Source of the DNA: Sphingobacterium pedocola | Lineage (GTDB): Bacteria; Bacteroidota; Bacteroidia; Sphingobacteriales; Sphingobacteriaceae | Direction of reading: 5' to 3' | Length of the DNA: 64,000 nt | Assembly (NCBI RefSeq): GCF_015209965.1 | Contig: NZ_MU158692.1 | Span: 169,311 to 233,310 of the forward strand | In this document: one piece after another, positions 42,740 through 51,986 of the stretch | Layout: each line of letters begins with the position of its first letter | How positions within the stretch are numbered: the stretch's first letter is position 1 | Position numbers and translations under genes: made by a program | The notes under the pieces: generated by a model | The model's input: the letters and a program-made list of their open reading frames with translations, nothing else | Databases searched by the model: none | What the model was told of the DNA's origin: nothing

Positions 42740-43057
42740 TTAATTTATCAATTGATAAATTTCACGCATATAATAGGCTTCATTTAGTGATCCTGTGAAA
42801 TCAGCCCATTCGTCTTCTGTGAACGTAAATAAAATTTCATATACCGGGGTAGTGAGCAGTAACCGAGAGTCGCCATCTGGAAATCTGACAAATTCTTCCG
42901 ACCCTATTTTACTTCTTATCTCACCTAAGAAACTAGTATACTGATTGACATTAAAAGTCAGCAGGAAAGAATTCTGCCATATATAATGACTTTGACATCG
43001 ACTACAATAACTTATTGTTGTATTTCCTTTGGAACTTAAAATAATGGATTGACACAT
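42740..43057 (-). CDS. Small CxxC protein, Bacteroidota-specific (DUF6686-like)
   Basis: A 105-residue protein, MCQSIILSSKGNTTISYCSRCQSHYIWQN at its N-terminus, with a CSRC motif (C18, C21) plus C2 that could hold a metal, followed by an alpha-beta domain NSFLLTFNVNQYTSFL and FTEDEWADFTGSLNEA. I believe this is catalogued as DUF6686, without certainty. Function unknown. A perfect inverted repeat covers the promoter, so it is likely regulated. Confidence 0.65.
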   Translation of the reverse strand: MCQSIILSSKGNTTISYCSRCQSHYIWQNSFLLTFNVNQYTSFLGEIRSKIGSEEFVRFPDGDSRLLLTTPVYEILFTFTEDEWADFTGSLNEAYYMREIYQLIN

Positions 43058-43062
43058 ATACT

Positions 43063-43093
43063 AATCTTATTTAGATCAAATATAAATAAGATT
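43063..43093 (-). promoter_or_regulatory. Promoter with overlapping 11-bp inverted repeat
   Basis: The -7 element TATATTTG (43077-43084, minus strand) lies between and partly inside perfect arms AATCTTATTTA (43063-43073) and TAAATAAGATT (43083-43093). The dyad covers the expected transcription start, as an operator would. Confidence 0.5.
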
Positions 43094-43115
43094 ATTTAAG
43101 ATGCAAATTTTATTA

Positions 43116-43153
43116 CACAAAAAAGGCAAACTTTTCAGTTTGCCTTTTTTGTG
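43116..43153 (-). terminator. Strong intrinsic terminator after the M3 peptidase gene
   Basis: Perfect 17-pair stem (CACAAAAAAGGCAAACT and its complement) with a four-base loop and T-runs within both arms. It lies 15 bases after the peptidase stop. Confidence 0.85.
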
Positions 43154-43167
43154 TTTGGGATAATACT

Positions 43168-45282
43168 TTAATTTAGTCCACGCTTCTTCATCAAATGAAT
43201 CGGGTTTGGATCTGTCCCACGAAACGTGTGGTACATCTCTGCCGGATTCCCCGTTCCCCCTCTCTCCAAAATATTTTTACGGAATGAGGCTGCAGTGCCT
43301 TGATCGTACAGCCCTTTTTCCTTAAACGCTGCAAATGCATCAGAATCCAGTACTTCAGACCAAATATAGCTGTAATAGCCTGCAGAATATCCTCCTGAGA
43401 AAATGTGTTGGAAATATGAACTTCTATAGCGCGGAATGATCGCATCTATTAAGCCAATTTTTGCCATAGCTTCTTTTTCAAAAGCATTTACTTCCGCAGT
43501 AATCGGAATGGTAGCGGCGTGATAATTCATATCCAACAGAGAGGCAGACAAATACTCTACTGTTGCAAATCCTTGGTCAAACGTACCGGCTTTGTCCATT
43601 TTTGCGATTAATGAATCTGGGATTGCTTCACCTGTTTGATAATGTTTTGCATATGTTTTTAGTACTTCTGCATCAGCGGCCCAATTTTCCATGATTTGTG
43701 AAGGTAATTCTACAAAATCACGCGGCACCGATGTTCCAGAAAGCGACTTATATTTAACATTGGACAATAAACCATGTAACGCATGGCCAAATTCGTGAAA
43801 TAGCGTACTTGCCTCGTCAAATGTTAATAGTGCCGGTTGGTCTCCCACTGGTTTTGTAAAATTGCACACAATAGAAATTACGGGTGCTACACGCTGTCCC
43901 GCTTCTTTATACTGCTTACGATAAGAAGTCATCCAAGCACCCCCACGTTTTGATTCGCGTGGAAAAAAATCTGCAAATAGCAGTCCAAGGTGCGATCCGT
44001 CTTTATCTTTTACTTCGTAGACTTCTACCTCCGGATGGTAGACAGGCACGTTGTTTAGTGCAACGAACGATAAGCCCCATAACTTGCTAGCGGTTACAAA
44101 TGCGCCTTCGCGTACTGTTGCAAGGCTAAAATATGGCTTGATCTCTGCTTCATTCAACGCGAAACGTTTAACCCTGATTTTTTCGGCATAATATCTCCAG
44201 TCGTACGGCGCAACCTCGAATGTATCTTTAGCGACTTCGATCTCCTTTTGAATATCTTCGGCTTCGATCTTAGCCTTCGCCAAAGCAGGAGCCCACAGTT
44301 TGTTCAGTAATTCATATACATTTTTTGGATCTGATGCCATCGATTCTTCCAATACGTAAGCTGCATGCGACGGATATCCGAGTAATTTCGCTTTTTCCAA
44401 TCGCAGGTTTGCAATCTCTACCAACGCTTTTTTATTGTCGTTCATATTTCCGTTGTTACCTCGCACCTGGTAGGCTTCCCAGATTTGTTTACGTAGGTCG
44501 CGGTTATCCGCATATTGCAAAAACGGCATAACAGAAGGATTCGAAAGCGTGAACACCCATTTCCCTTCTTTGCCCTTTATTTTGGCCACATCTGCCGCCG
44601 CCGAGATTAATCCCTCAGGTAAACCCGCTAGATCTTCCTTTTTATCCACGACCAACTCATACGCGTTGGTCTCGGCCAATAGGTTTTGTCCAAATTGCGT
44701 TGTCAAAACCGAAAGATCAGCATTGATCTTCTTAAGCTTTTCCTTATCCGCATCGGATAAATTTGCGCCCGAACGCACAAAGCCTTTATACGTTTCTTCT
44801 AGCAATTTAATATCCTCAGCGTCTACACCCAAACTTTCCTTTTTATCGTAGACTTCTTTTATCCGTGCGAAAAGCCTTGGATTAAGCTTAATTTCATCAC
44901 TATGCGCCGAAAGCACAGGAGCCAAATCCTTAGCAATCGCTTGGATCGTATCGTTTGTGTTTGCTGAATTCAGGTTAAAGAAAACTGTAGATACATTGCT
45001 AAGTAGTGCCCCAGCATTCTCCAAGGCTACAATAGTGTTGGTAAAACTGGGTTGGCCTTCATTATTGACAATCTCGTCTATTTCTAGATTATGTCGCTGT
45101 AAAGCTTCCACAAAAGCAGGTCGAAAATGTTCATCTTTAATCTGGTCAAACGCAGGAACATCAAAAGGTGTCTCATTATCAACCAATAACGGATTATCTG
45201 ATTGCTGTGACTCTTGTTCATTGTTACAACCAACAAATATTGAAGCGATTACCAGAAACGGTAAGAAACTTTTTTTATTCAT
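43168..45282 (-). CDS. dcp: M3 family peptidyl-dipeptidase, lipoprotein
   Basis: Zinc peptidase that releases dipeptides from C-termini of oligopeptides. The 704 residues start with a lipoprotein signal, MNKKSFLPFLVIASIFVGC, and the cysteine after it is followed by an acidic linker, so it is membrane-anchored in the periplasm or at the surface. The catalytic site is HEFGHALHG (496-504). The C-terminal FRGTDPNPIHLMKKRGL closes the M3A fold. The start at 45282 is fixed by the signal; 14 upstream codons in the frame overlap the promoter. Confidence 0.93.
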   Translation of the reverse strand: MNKKSFLPFLVIASIFVGCNNEQESQQSDNPLLVDNETPFDVPAFDQIKDEHFRPAFVEALQRHNLEIDEIVNNEGQPSFTNTIVALENAGALLSNVSTVFFNLNSANTNDTIQAIAKDLAPVLSAHSDEIKLNPRLFARIKEVYDKKESLGVDAEDIKLLEETYKGFVRSGANLSDADKEKLKKINADLSVLTTQFGQNLLAETNAYELVVDKKEDLAGLPEGLISAAADVAKIKGKEGKWVFTLSNPSVMPFLQYADNRDLRKQIWEAYQVRGNNGNMNDNKKALVEIANLRLEKAKLLGYPSHAAYVLEESMASDPKNVYELLNKLWAPALAKAKIEAEDIQKEIEVAKDTFEVAPYDWRYYAEKIRVKRFALNEAEIKPYFSLATVREGAFVTASKLWGLSFVALNNVPVYHPEVEVYEVKDKDGSHLGLLFADFFPRESKRGGAWMTSYRKQYKEAGQRVAPVISIVCNFTKPVGDQPALLTFDEASTLFHEFGHALHGLLSNVKYKSLSGTSVPRDFVELPSQIMENWAADAEVLKTYAKHYQTGEAIPDSLIAKMDKAGTFDQGFATVEYLSASLLDMNYHAATIPITAEVNAFEKEAMAKIGLIDAIIPRYRSSYFQHIFSGGYSAGYYSYIWSEVLDSDAFAAFKEKGLYDQGTAASFRKNILERGGTGNPAEMYHTFRGTDPNPIHLMKKRGLN

Positions 45283-45321
45283 TTCGGATTTATTATTTGT
45301 TTGCACTACTAAAATTTCTTG

Positions 45322-45329
45322 CAAAGGTA
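45322..45329 (-). promoter_or_regulatory. -7 element of the M3 peptidase gene
   Basis: TACCTTTG on the minus strand, 39 bases ahead of the start at 45282. Confidence 0.45.
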
Positions 45330-45432
45330 AGGATTATTTGAGCAATCCTTTTGCTCCAGCATATTTTTAAAATTTATTCCGTTTTTGTTGTTACTTTTAA
45401 CTGCAAAAAGCGTCATATAATAAATTTTCAAA

Positions 45433-46533
45433 ATGGGCTCAATAAAACATTTTTTTTGGTGGTGTGCCGGTGTTCACGAAAAAACACTAGTACGCTACCC
45501 TGAAGAGCATAGCAAATATGTAAGTATCGGCGCAACAATTTTTTTTACCGGCCTTTTTGCAAGTGTTGCTGGAGGATATGCTTTATATTTTGTATTCAGT
45601 GGAAGTCCCAATGCATTATTTTATGCTATCCTATTTGGTTTGATTTGGGGACTAGCCATTTTCAATCTAGACAGATACATCGTATTGAGCATCGACAAAA
45701 CACAGTCTAGTGGCAAACAATTTTTACAGGCACTGCCACGTATTGTATTGGCGATAATTATCGGATTGGTTATCTCGCGTCCACTTGAACTAAAGATTTT
45801 TGACAAAGAAATCAAAGAGCATCTTCGGGTGGAATACCTCAAACAGCAGCGCGCCACTATTGATACGCTGAATAGCACATTTGAAAATAAATACCAAGTA
45901 GAATATAGCCAGCTTACCACTTTAAAAAAACAGGCCGATTCGCTAGAAAGTACTATTAAAACTTCACGGCAACAGCTAAATCACGAAATTTTCGGAACGA
46001 AGACAGAAGAAACTTCCGGCGTACTAGGCTATGGGCCGTATGCAAAGATGAAGGAAGAAAATCTAAAAAAACAAGAAATTTATTTGGACACCTTAGGCTC
46101 GCGCATTCAGACCAAGGAATCTCAATTATTGGATAGAAAAACACATGAAGGTCTGATGGACCAAAAGATATTGTCGGACAAGGGGTTGGATAGCGTAATA
46201 AATATCGCTGGATTTGCTGACCGAAACGCGGCTTTGAGCAATCTTCATAAAAATCCAGATGGCACGATAAATGAATCCACTGAATATGCCGTCATTTTCA
46301 TTGCTCTTCTTTTTATATTTTTTGAATGTTTGCCTGTTTTTGTAAAGCTAATGAGCGGACGGGATACATATGACAACGCAATACTGAGTCAAAAAATCAT
46401 TAACAATTACGAATCCGACACCAATATTGATATTGAAAAGCAAGCATTAGACAAATTAAATGGGCATCGTACCGACGTAGCGATACAACGCCGTATGGAG
46501 AGGTTGAGCGATGAGCATGAGGCGTCGAAATGA
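45433..46533 (+). CDS. DUF4407 family membrane protein
   Basis: A 366-residue inner-membrane protein. The family start FFWWCAGVHEKTLVRYPEEH is followed by helices at about 30-52, 57-78 and 92-113, with NLDRYIV between the second and third. Residues 130-260 are a long charged coiled-coil region (LKKQADSLESTIKTSRQQL). A fourth helix (AVIFIALLFIFFECLPVFVKLM) precedes a basic tail. No function is established for DUF4407. Confidence 0.85.
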   Translation: MGSIKHFFWWCAGVHEKTLVRYPEEHSKYVSIGATIFFTGLFASVAGGYALYFVFSGSPNALFYAILFGLIWGLAIFNLDRYIVLSIDKTQSSGKQFLQALPRIVLAIIIGLVISRPLELKIFDKEIKEHLRVEYLKQQRATIDTLNSTFENKYQVEYSQLTTLKKQADSLESTIKTSRQQLNHEIFGTKTEETSGVLGYGPYAKMKEENLKKQEIYLDTLGSRIQTKESQLLDRKTHEGLMDQKILSDKGLDSVINIAGFADRNAALSNLHKNPDGTINESTEYAVIFIALLFIFFECLPVFVKLMSGRDTYDNAILSQKIINNYESDTNIDIEKQALDKLNGHRTDVAIQRRMERLSDEHEASK

Positions 46534-46535
46534 CT

Positions 46536-46576
46536 AAAAAAGAAAGATCCTGAAGCGGGGAGCGACAGAATCTTTC
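46536..46576 (-). terminator. Intrinsic terminator of the SNF2 helicase gene
   Basis: On the minus strand, arms GAAAGATTCTG and CAGGATCTTTC (one mismatch) enclose a 13-base loop and are followed by a run of six Ts. It lies about 105 bases after the helicase stop and directly after the convergent DUF4407 gene. Confidence 0.6.
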
Positions 46577-46681
46577 AAACCAATTATTAACCTATTACAA
46601 ATAACGTAAGTTTGCCGCAATTTGTTACAATGGTCATGTCATTTTAACAACTTTTTAACTTTAAGTACACCCAGCAACACA

Positions 46682-49600
46682 TTATCTCAACAATTCCAGC
46701 AAATCATTTTTGGATAAATTACTCAACGTGAATGCGTCGTCTGCTTTTACCAGATCTTGAGCGAGTTTGCTTTTGCGTTGTTGAAGATGCCTAATTTTTT
46801 CTTCGATCGTATCGGGACAAATCAACCGCACGGCAATTACATTCTTTGTTTGTCCAATCCGATAACTGCGATCTATAGCCTGATTCTCAACAGCAGGATT
46901 CCACCAGGGGTCTATTAGATAAACATAATCTGCCTCAGTGAGATTGAGTCCTGTACCTCCTGCTTTTAAGCTTATTAAGAACACCCGTATATCTTCATTG
47001 GTCTGAAAATTATTGACCTTTGCTCCTCTATCTTTGGTCTGCCCGGTCAGGTATTCAAAAGGAATGCTGCTATTTTCCAGTTCTGTCCGCATGAGATCCA
47101 ACATCTCTACAAACTGGGAAAACACCAGGATTTTATGTTCACCGCATTTACTGGTAATCTGTTCCATCAGAACCTCAATTTTAGCGGAGTTGGCACCGGA
47201 ATATCCCTTTTTCAGCAATACCGGAGAATTACAGATCTGCCGCAAACGGGTAAGCCCAGTTAGCATGTGCATCCCGTTTTCATTAATTTCGGCGTCGTCC
47301 GCGGCACATACATACTCCCGCAGCTCCTGTTCATATCTATCGTATATTTCCCGTTGTATTGAATTCATTTCACAAAAGATCACCATTTCGGTCTTTTCAG
47401 GTAATTCTTTGGCAACCTGTTTTTTCGTACGACGCAACACAAAAGGTTGGATCTTCTTCTGCAATTCGAGCGCCCTCTCCTTATGTTGAAACTTGTCGAT
47501 AGGAAAAGCATAAACGTCTCTGAAATAAGATTTGCTCCCCAACAAGCCCGGACAGGCAAAGGAAAGTTGTCCAAACATATCAAAGGTATTGTTTTCAATC
47601 GGTGTGCCGGTAAGTACTATTCTGTTTCTGGATTGTAGCAAACATGCCGCTTTATAGCGCTCGGAATCCGGATTTTTGATAGCTTGCGACTCATCGAGAA
47701 AAATGTAGTTGAACCGAAATTCCTTTAAAAAACGGATATCCGAAAGCAGCATACCATAAGTAGTCAGTATCATCTCATATTCGTGCATTCCCTTGTCTCT
47801 ATTTCTATCCGGACCATAATGCACGCTTACTTTTAACGAAGGGGCAAATTTTGCAACCTCTTCCTGCCAGTTGGAAAGCAGCGAGGTAGGCACAATGATG
47901 AGATTGGTATTATGGGTGAGCTTATCGCGCTGTGAAAGGATGAAAGCAATAACCTGTATTGTCTTTCCCAACCCCATATCGTCTGCCAAACAACCACCAA
48001 AGTTAAACTGATCAAGCAGACTCAACCAATTCAGGCCTTCCCGCTGGTAGTTTCTCAAAGTCGCCTGCAGATCGGCAGGAACGGGTACCTCCACAAGTGG
48101 GGCTCCTTCTAGAAAATGCTGCGTATAATCCGCTAATTCGGTCTGAACCTCTTCGCTCAGCATTTCTTTCTCAAACAAATCAGCAATCGCCGTAAAATTG
48201 ACTTTCGGGATATTGATCAGCTCCCTATCTATATTTCCTGCTTGAAAATAGTACGAAATTCTCTGCATCCATTCCTCGGGCAACAGGCCCTGTGTTCCAT
48301 CGTCCAATTGTACAAATTTGCGCTTGTGCCTAATCGCCTTATGCAATTGTTTTAAAGACGCCCGTTGTTTACCAAAGCTTACCTTTAAATGGACATTGAA
48401 CCAATCTACGCCGCTGATGACTTCTATATGCACCCTGGCTTTATGAGAATTCAAAGCGGTGATTTTAAGATCATTGAATCCTAAGATAGTCACCCTACTC
48501 CGCCTCCATGTTTCAAAGGCATCCAAAAACCAACCGTCATTCAAGAAGATATCTTTATGCAGGTAAAAATACTCGTGTTCCTGCAGCTGCTCTTTAAAAT
48601 CAGCGTGCTGTTGCATGATCAAGATTGTAAGTTGCAATTCGGCTGCCTGATCGCGCTGCACCTGAAACGGATTCCCATTCTGGTCGCTGTCAAACAACTG
48701 CTGTCGCGAATAAACAGGCACTTCGATTATACCATACCGCATAACGGGCGTGATAGAAATATAACTGCCTTCTTGATGCAAATAGACAACTTGCTCTCTT
48801 TGATAACTTTTCTCCGTTAATTCAACAGCTGTAGCTGCTCTAATGTAACTGTAGTTGATCCGGATACGCTGTCCCAAGGCGGAGAGAACGGTCTGGAGAA
48901 ATTCGTCATATTTAGAAGAATGTACCAATAATTCCTCATTATTACGCTTAAAGAACTTAATCACCCGAAGTTGATCGGGGTCACCTATCAAACTCATTCT
49001 ATTATCTTGTACGACAAAGTACTCATTTCGAATGATCACATTTTTGAAAGGTACTGTAGCATCATTAAATATTAGGTGTCCAGTAATTTCGTAAAACGGT
49101 TCCTTTTTAAAGACATGCAATTCTATTTCAGCTTGCAGCATGTCGATTTCGATAGGTACAATGGATTTTGCGGTTACTTTTTCCGATATGCTTTTATCGT
49201 GGTAATACGTATCCAGCCCCAGTGGATTCTGTACAATGATTTTTAGTGCGTCGTATCCAGCCTCATCAATTTCCGTTGTATAATTATATTGGAAAGCACT
49301 AACCGCACTATAAAATTTAACGTGTAGTATATCTTGGGATTTCCATATTAGCTGCTTGGCATCGACAAGTGTCAGCGGATTTTTGACCTTGCCCGATCGG
49401 GTTTCTTCGCCTTCCATTACCTGAATGCTCAGATGATGATAAAATCGATGTTTGCTGATTACAAGGATCTGTTTTTTCCCGGTATCCCGAAGGGCAAGCG
49501 CTACTACCTTGGATCTACGTCGCGGTAAAAGTTGTTGCGTAAATACGGTTGTATCATGTTTCAGCAGTTGTTTTAACTTGGGCTCTATATCCACTAGCCC

Positions 49601-50038
49601 ACCTTGATATATAAACTCAAAATAAACATCCAAGTCAGTTTCATTTTCCAGCCCGTATCCTTTAGCAACAGGTAGTAAGGTCTGTCGACGGAGAATACGG
49701 TCGAAAAAGAGGCGAAAATGTTTCTGTGCTAAAATGCATAAAATAATTTCGGCTTGGTGTGGGCAAAGAAAAAAACTATTTGGGTAATCACAGGAGCAGG
49801 AGGTCACCAACGACGTACCTACCTGACTTACTGCTACTTTTGGAAATACTACTGCAGAGGTTGTCTTGGAAAAAACACCTGCATTGATTTCAAGTGCGAG
49901 CGGATAAATGGATCCGAAATCCCGCGTATCTAACGAAACGACCGATTGAACGTGTTTCAATAGGCCAGTGTAAGATAGTTTGTGTATATCCGTATCGTGT
50001 AATATGTATTCGTGTAACGATTCACGCATGCCTGGCAT
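46682..50038 (-). CDS. SNF2-family DNA helicase with SWIM zinc finger
   Basis: A 1118-residue ATP-dependent DNA translocase of the HepA/RapA-like bacterial group. The N-terminal part carries a SWIM-type zinc site (CSCDYPN, then LCPHQAEI, about residues 82-97). A long unassigned middle region leads to the helicase core: LADDMGLGKTIQVIAF (motif I), LTTYGMLL, FLDESQAIKNP (motif II, DES in place of DEAH), VLTGTPIEN (III), then KAGGTGLNLTEADYV and QAIDRSYRIGQ (V and VI). The role is probably chromosome transactions or transcription recycling. ATG 50029 is an alternative start. Confidence 0.9.
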   Translation of the reverse strand: MPGMRESLHEYILHDTDIHKLSYTGLLKHVQSVVSLDTRDFGSIYPLALEINAGVFSKTTSAVVFPKVAVSQVGTSLVTSCSCDYPNSFFLCPHQAEIILCILAQKHFRLFFDRILRRQTLLPVAKGYGLENETDLDVYFEFIYQGGLVDIEPKLKQLLKHDTTVFTQQLLPRRRSKVVALALRDTGKKQILVISKHRFYHHLSIQVMEGEETRSGKVKNPLTLVDAKQLIWKSQDILHVKFYSAVSAFQYNYTTEIDEAGYDALKIIVQNPLGLDTYYHDKSISEKVTAKSIVPIEIDMLQAEIELHVFKKEPFYEITGHLIFNDATVPFKNVIIRNEYFVVQDNRMSLIGDPDQLRVIKFFKRNNEELLVHSSKYDEFLQTVLSALGQRIRINYSYIRAATAVELTEKSYQREQVVYLHQEGSYISITPVMRYGIIEVPVYSRQQLFDSDQNGNPFQVQRDQAAELQLTILIMQQHADFKEQLQEHEYFYLHKDIFLNDGWFLDAFETWRRSRVTILGFNDLKITALNSHKARVHIEVISGVDWFNVHLKVSFGKQRASLKQLHKAIRHKRKFVQLDDGTQGLLPEEWMQRISYYFQAGNIDRELINIPKVNFTAIADLFEKEMLSEEVQTELADYTQHFLEGAPLVEVPVPADLQATLRNYQREGLNWLSLLDQFNFGGCLADDMGLGKTIQVIAFILSQRDKLTHNTNLIIVPTSLLSNWQEEVAKFAPSLKVSVHYGPDRNRDKGMHEYEMILTTYGMLLSDIRFLKEFRFNYIFLDESQAIKNPDSERYKAACLLQSRNRIVLTGTPIENNTFDMFGQLSFACPGLLGSKSYFRDVYAFPIDKFQHKERALELQKKIQPFVLRRTKKQVAKELPEKTEMVIFCEMNSIQREIYDRYEQELREYVCAADDAEINENGMHMLTGLTRLRQICNSPVLLKKGYSGANSAKIEVLMEQITSKCGEHKILVFSQFVEMLDLMRTELENSSIPFEYLTGQTKDRGAKVNNFQTNEDIRVFLISLKAGGTGLNLTEADYVYLIDPWWNPAVENQAIDRSYRIGQTKNVIAVRLICPDTIEEKIRHLQQRKSKLAQDLVKADDAFTLSNLSKNDLLELLR

Positions 50039-50313
50039 CTCTTCTTATCCTAAAATTCGCACGCAAGATACATTCCCACATGCGAGCAACCGCAAGTTCG
50101 CTAAAATATTGATTTTTCTACTATTTGCAAACATGAAACTATCCTGACTTTTTCACCTAAAAAGTTAAAATATTAAATTATAATTTTACCTCGCGAAAGC
50201 AAATGCCGGGATTGTTTGTTTTTATGGTACATAGATACCCTAGAAGCGTTCATAATGGTCGGGATGCCTAAGTGTGATAGCTAGGTGTTCATCATGTTAA
50301 TACGATATAGACA

Positions 50314-51129
50314 ATGAAAAACAGTGTACTTCTCTTTGGTGTAGGACTACTAATGCTGCTAACAGGTTGTAAAAAAGCCTTCCAATACTCGCTATTGGAA
50401 GTTAGACCTTTGGCTCGCGATCTAAACTCAAAGGCCATTGATAAAATCAACTCCCTTCCACAGAAAAGCACCTTCACTTTTTTGGTCATCTCGGATACCC
50501 AGATTGCCTTGGGTGAGCTCAAAGATTTTGTAAAATATGCTAACAAGCATTATCAAAATGATGAAATTGCCTTTGTACTGCATGGTGGTGATATTACGGA
50601 CTTTGGTGCAAACTATGAATATAATGACTACTACAACGACATTAAAAAACTAAAATTCCCTACTATCGCTACTATCGGCAATCATGATATGCTTGGTAAT
50701 GGATCGGAAATATATAGACAATATTTCGGACCCGACAACTTCACATTTCGGTATGCAAAGAACACATTTATTGTCTTTAATTCTAATTCAAGGGAACGAG
50801 GATTCGATGGTACGCTACCCAACGAGGAGTGGATCACCCAACAGCTCCAAAATACTGACGCAGAGCAGACGGATAACATCTTCTTCCTTTCACATGTAGC
50901 TCCCATGTCTACCGATTTCGACCCCAATAAAGTGGATTCGTTTACCAAGATGCTCGCTTCTACAGATAAAGCACGCCTTTCTATTCATGGGCATACTCAT
51001 GTCTTTTTCTATGACGAACCCTATAATGACGGCATGCAGTATCTCGTCGCCCCTTCTCTGGAAAAACGTTCGTTCATCGAAATAACCGTTCAGCACCAAT
51101 CTGTTTCTATCAATCCTATCTACTACTAA
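50314..51129 (+). CDS. Metallophosphoesterase lipoprotein
   Basis: A 271-residue calcineurin-like phosphoesterase. The lipoprotein signal LLMLLTGC (cysteine near 19) exports and anchors it. Metal-binding motifs are in order: ISDTQ, HGGDITDFG, TIGNHDMLG, LSHVAPM and GHTH, all with their usual ligands. Substrate unknown; related exported enzymes act on phosphomonoesters or nucleotides. The stop overlaps the next start (TAATG), so the two genes are translationally coupled. In the 275 bases upstream I see no clear promoter. Confidence 0.88.
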   Translation: MKNSVLLFGVGLLMLLTGCKKAFQYSLLEVRPLARDLNSKAIDKINSLPQKSTFTFLVISDTQIALGELKDFVKYANKHYQNDEIAFVLHGGDITDFGANYEYNDYYNDIKKLKFPTIATIGNHDMLGNGSEIYRQYFGPDNFTFRYAKNTFIVFNSNSRERGFDGTLPNEEWITQQLQNTDAEQTDNIFFLSHVAPMSTDFDPNKVDSFTKMLASTDKARLSIHGHTHVFFYDEPYNDGMQYLVAPSLEKRSFIEITVQHQSVSINPIYY

Positions 51130-51716
51130 TGAAAGTAAACATTTTATTACTCCTTCTATTCACCGCACTCGCACAGGCTTCTCTTGGTCAGGATACGCTT
51201 CGAAAGCATAATCTACCCTACAAGATCATGCCCCACAGCATCAAGCTTCAATACGCTGGAAATATTGGTATGTTTTCGACAGGTATTGGTTATGAATCGC
51301 CCAACAAACGTTGGAAAGGTGATCTGTTATATGGATTTGTACCTCGTAAATACTCTGGCACGGAACCTATCCACTCCCTGACCGTTAAAGGTAAATATAG
51401 TACCCTGCATCGAGAATACAGTGAAGGGATTCAAGTGGAGTGGCTCCAGATGGGTTTGTGGATTAATTATGCATTAAATGAGGATTTTTTCTTCACCCTG
51501 CCGGATTACTATGAGCCGAATTATTATCTGATCCGTCCGGGATTAAACATCGGCGGCTTTTTAGGAGGTGAGGCGCGCTATAAAAATTGGGGGCTTTATT
51601 ATGAGGTGGGTACGACGGACAAATATTTGATCCATTTTATTAAAAATTTCAGATCGGTACAGTTTAACCATATTGTAAGTGCAGGTATCGGATTGGCATT
51701 CTATTTAAAGCCTTAG
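51129..51716 (+). CDS. Outer-membrane-type beta protein, partner of the phosphoesterase
   Basis: A 195-residue protein with a signal peptide (cut near ASLGQ). The rest alternates aromatic and polar residues in strands such as SIKLQYAGNIGMFSTGIGY, WKGDLLYGFVPRKY, LWINYAL, GLYYEVGTTDKY and IVSAGIGLAFYLKP, ending in a hydrophobic residue pattern typical of outer-membrane beta barrels (8-10 strands by eye). No family name is recognised. Coupled by a one-base overlap to the phosphoesterase lipoprotein. Confidence 0.65.
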   Translation: MKVNILLLLLFTALAQASLGQDTLRKHNLPYKIMPHSIKLQYAGNIGMFSTGIGYESPNKRWKGDLLYGFVPRKYSGTEPIHSLTVKGKYSTLHREYSEGIQVEWLQMGLWINYALNEDFFFTLPDYYEPNYYLIRPGLNIGGFLGGEARYKNWGLYYEVGTTDKYLIHFIKNFRSVQFNHIVSAGIGLAFYLKP

Positions 51717-51852
51717 GTATTATTTTCCGGAGCATCCATCTTGCCTTCCCCTACTTGATTCGACAACTAATATACTTAAAAAAGCGTTGTCGCTTCCGAA
51801 AAGTAGTTAATGTTAAACAAATGTTAAATATACATTTATTTTGGCTTTTTGT

Positions 51853-51883
51853 TTTGTCCTTAAAAAAAACCACCTTATATTTG
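51853..51883 (+). promoter_or_regulatory. Orphan promoter ahead of the candidate small RNA
   Basis: TTTG at 51853-51856 and TATATTTG at 51876-51883 are 19 bases apart. No coding sequence follows on this strand before a terminator. Confidence 0.6.
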
Positions 51884-51889
51884 TGTCAT

Positions 51890-51957
51890 CATAATTTAGG
51901 TTTATAATTGGTTAGTAAAGGTTTTCATTCTCCCCGTTTGAAAACCTTTCTTTTTTT
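51890..51957 (+). ncRNA. Candidate small RNA of about 65-70 bases
   Basis: The region between the promoter at 51853-51883 and the terminator at 51917-51957 would give a transcript of about 68 bases. No start codon within it opens a frame of meaningful length. It is downstream of the outer-membrane gene and convergent with rfbA. I cannot match it to a known RNA family. Alternatively, the terminator belongs to the upstream gene pair, 200 bases away. Confidence 0.4.
51917..51957 (+). terminator. Intrinsic terminator, plus strand
   Basis: Arms AAAGGTTTTCA and TGAAAACCTTT with an 11-base loop, followed by C and seven Ts. The minus strand lacks a T-run after the stem, so it does not serve rfbA. 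Confidence 0.8.
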
Positions 51958-51986
51958 CAGAAAGTATCTATATTATCCGTTTTGGC

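Noticed and set aside
46607..46614. TAAGTTTG on the plus strand between DUF4407 and the helicase gene
   Set aside because: No -33 element and no gene downstream on that strand; probably a chance match.
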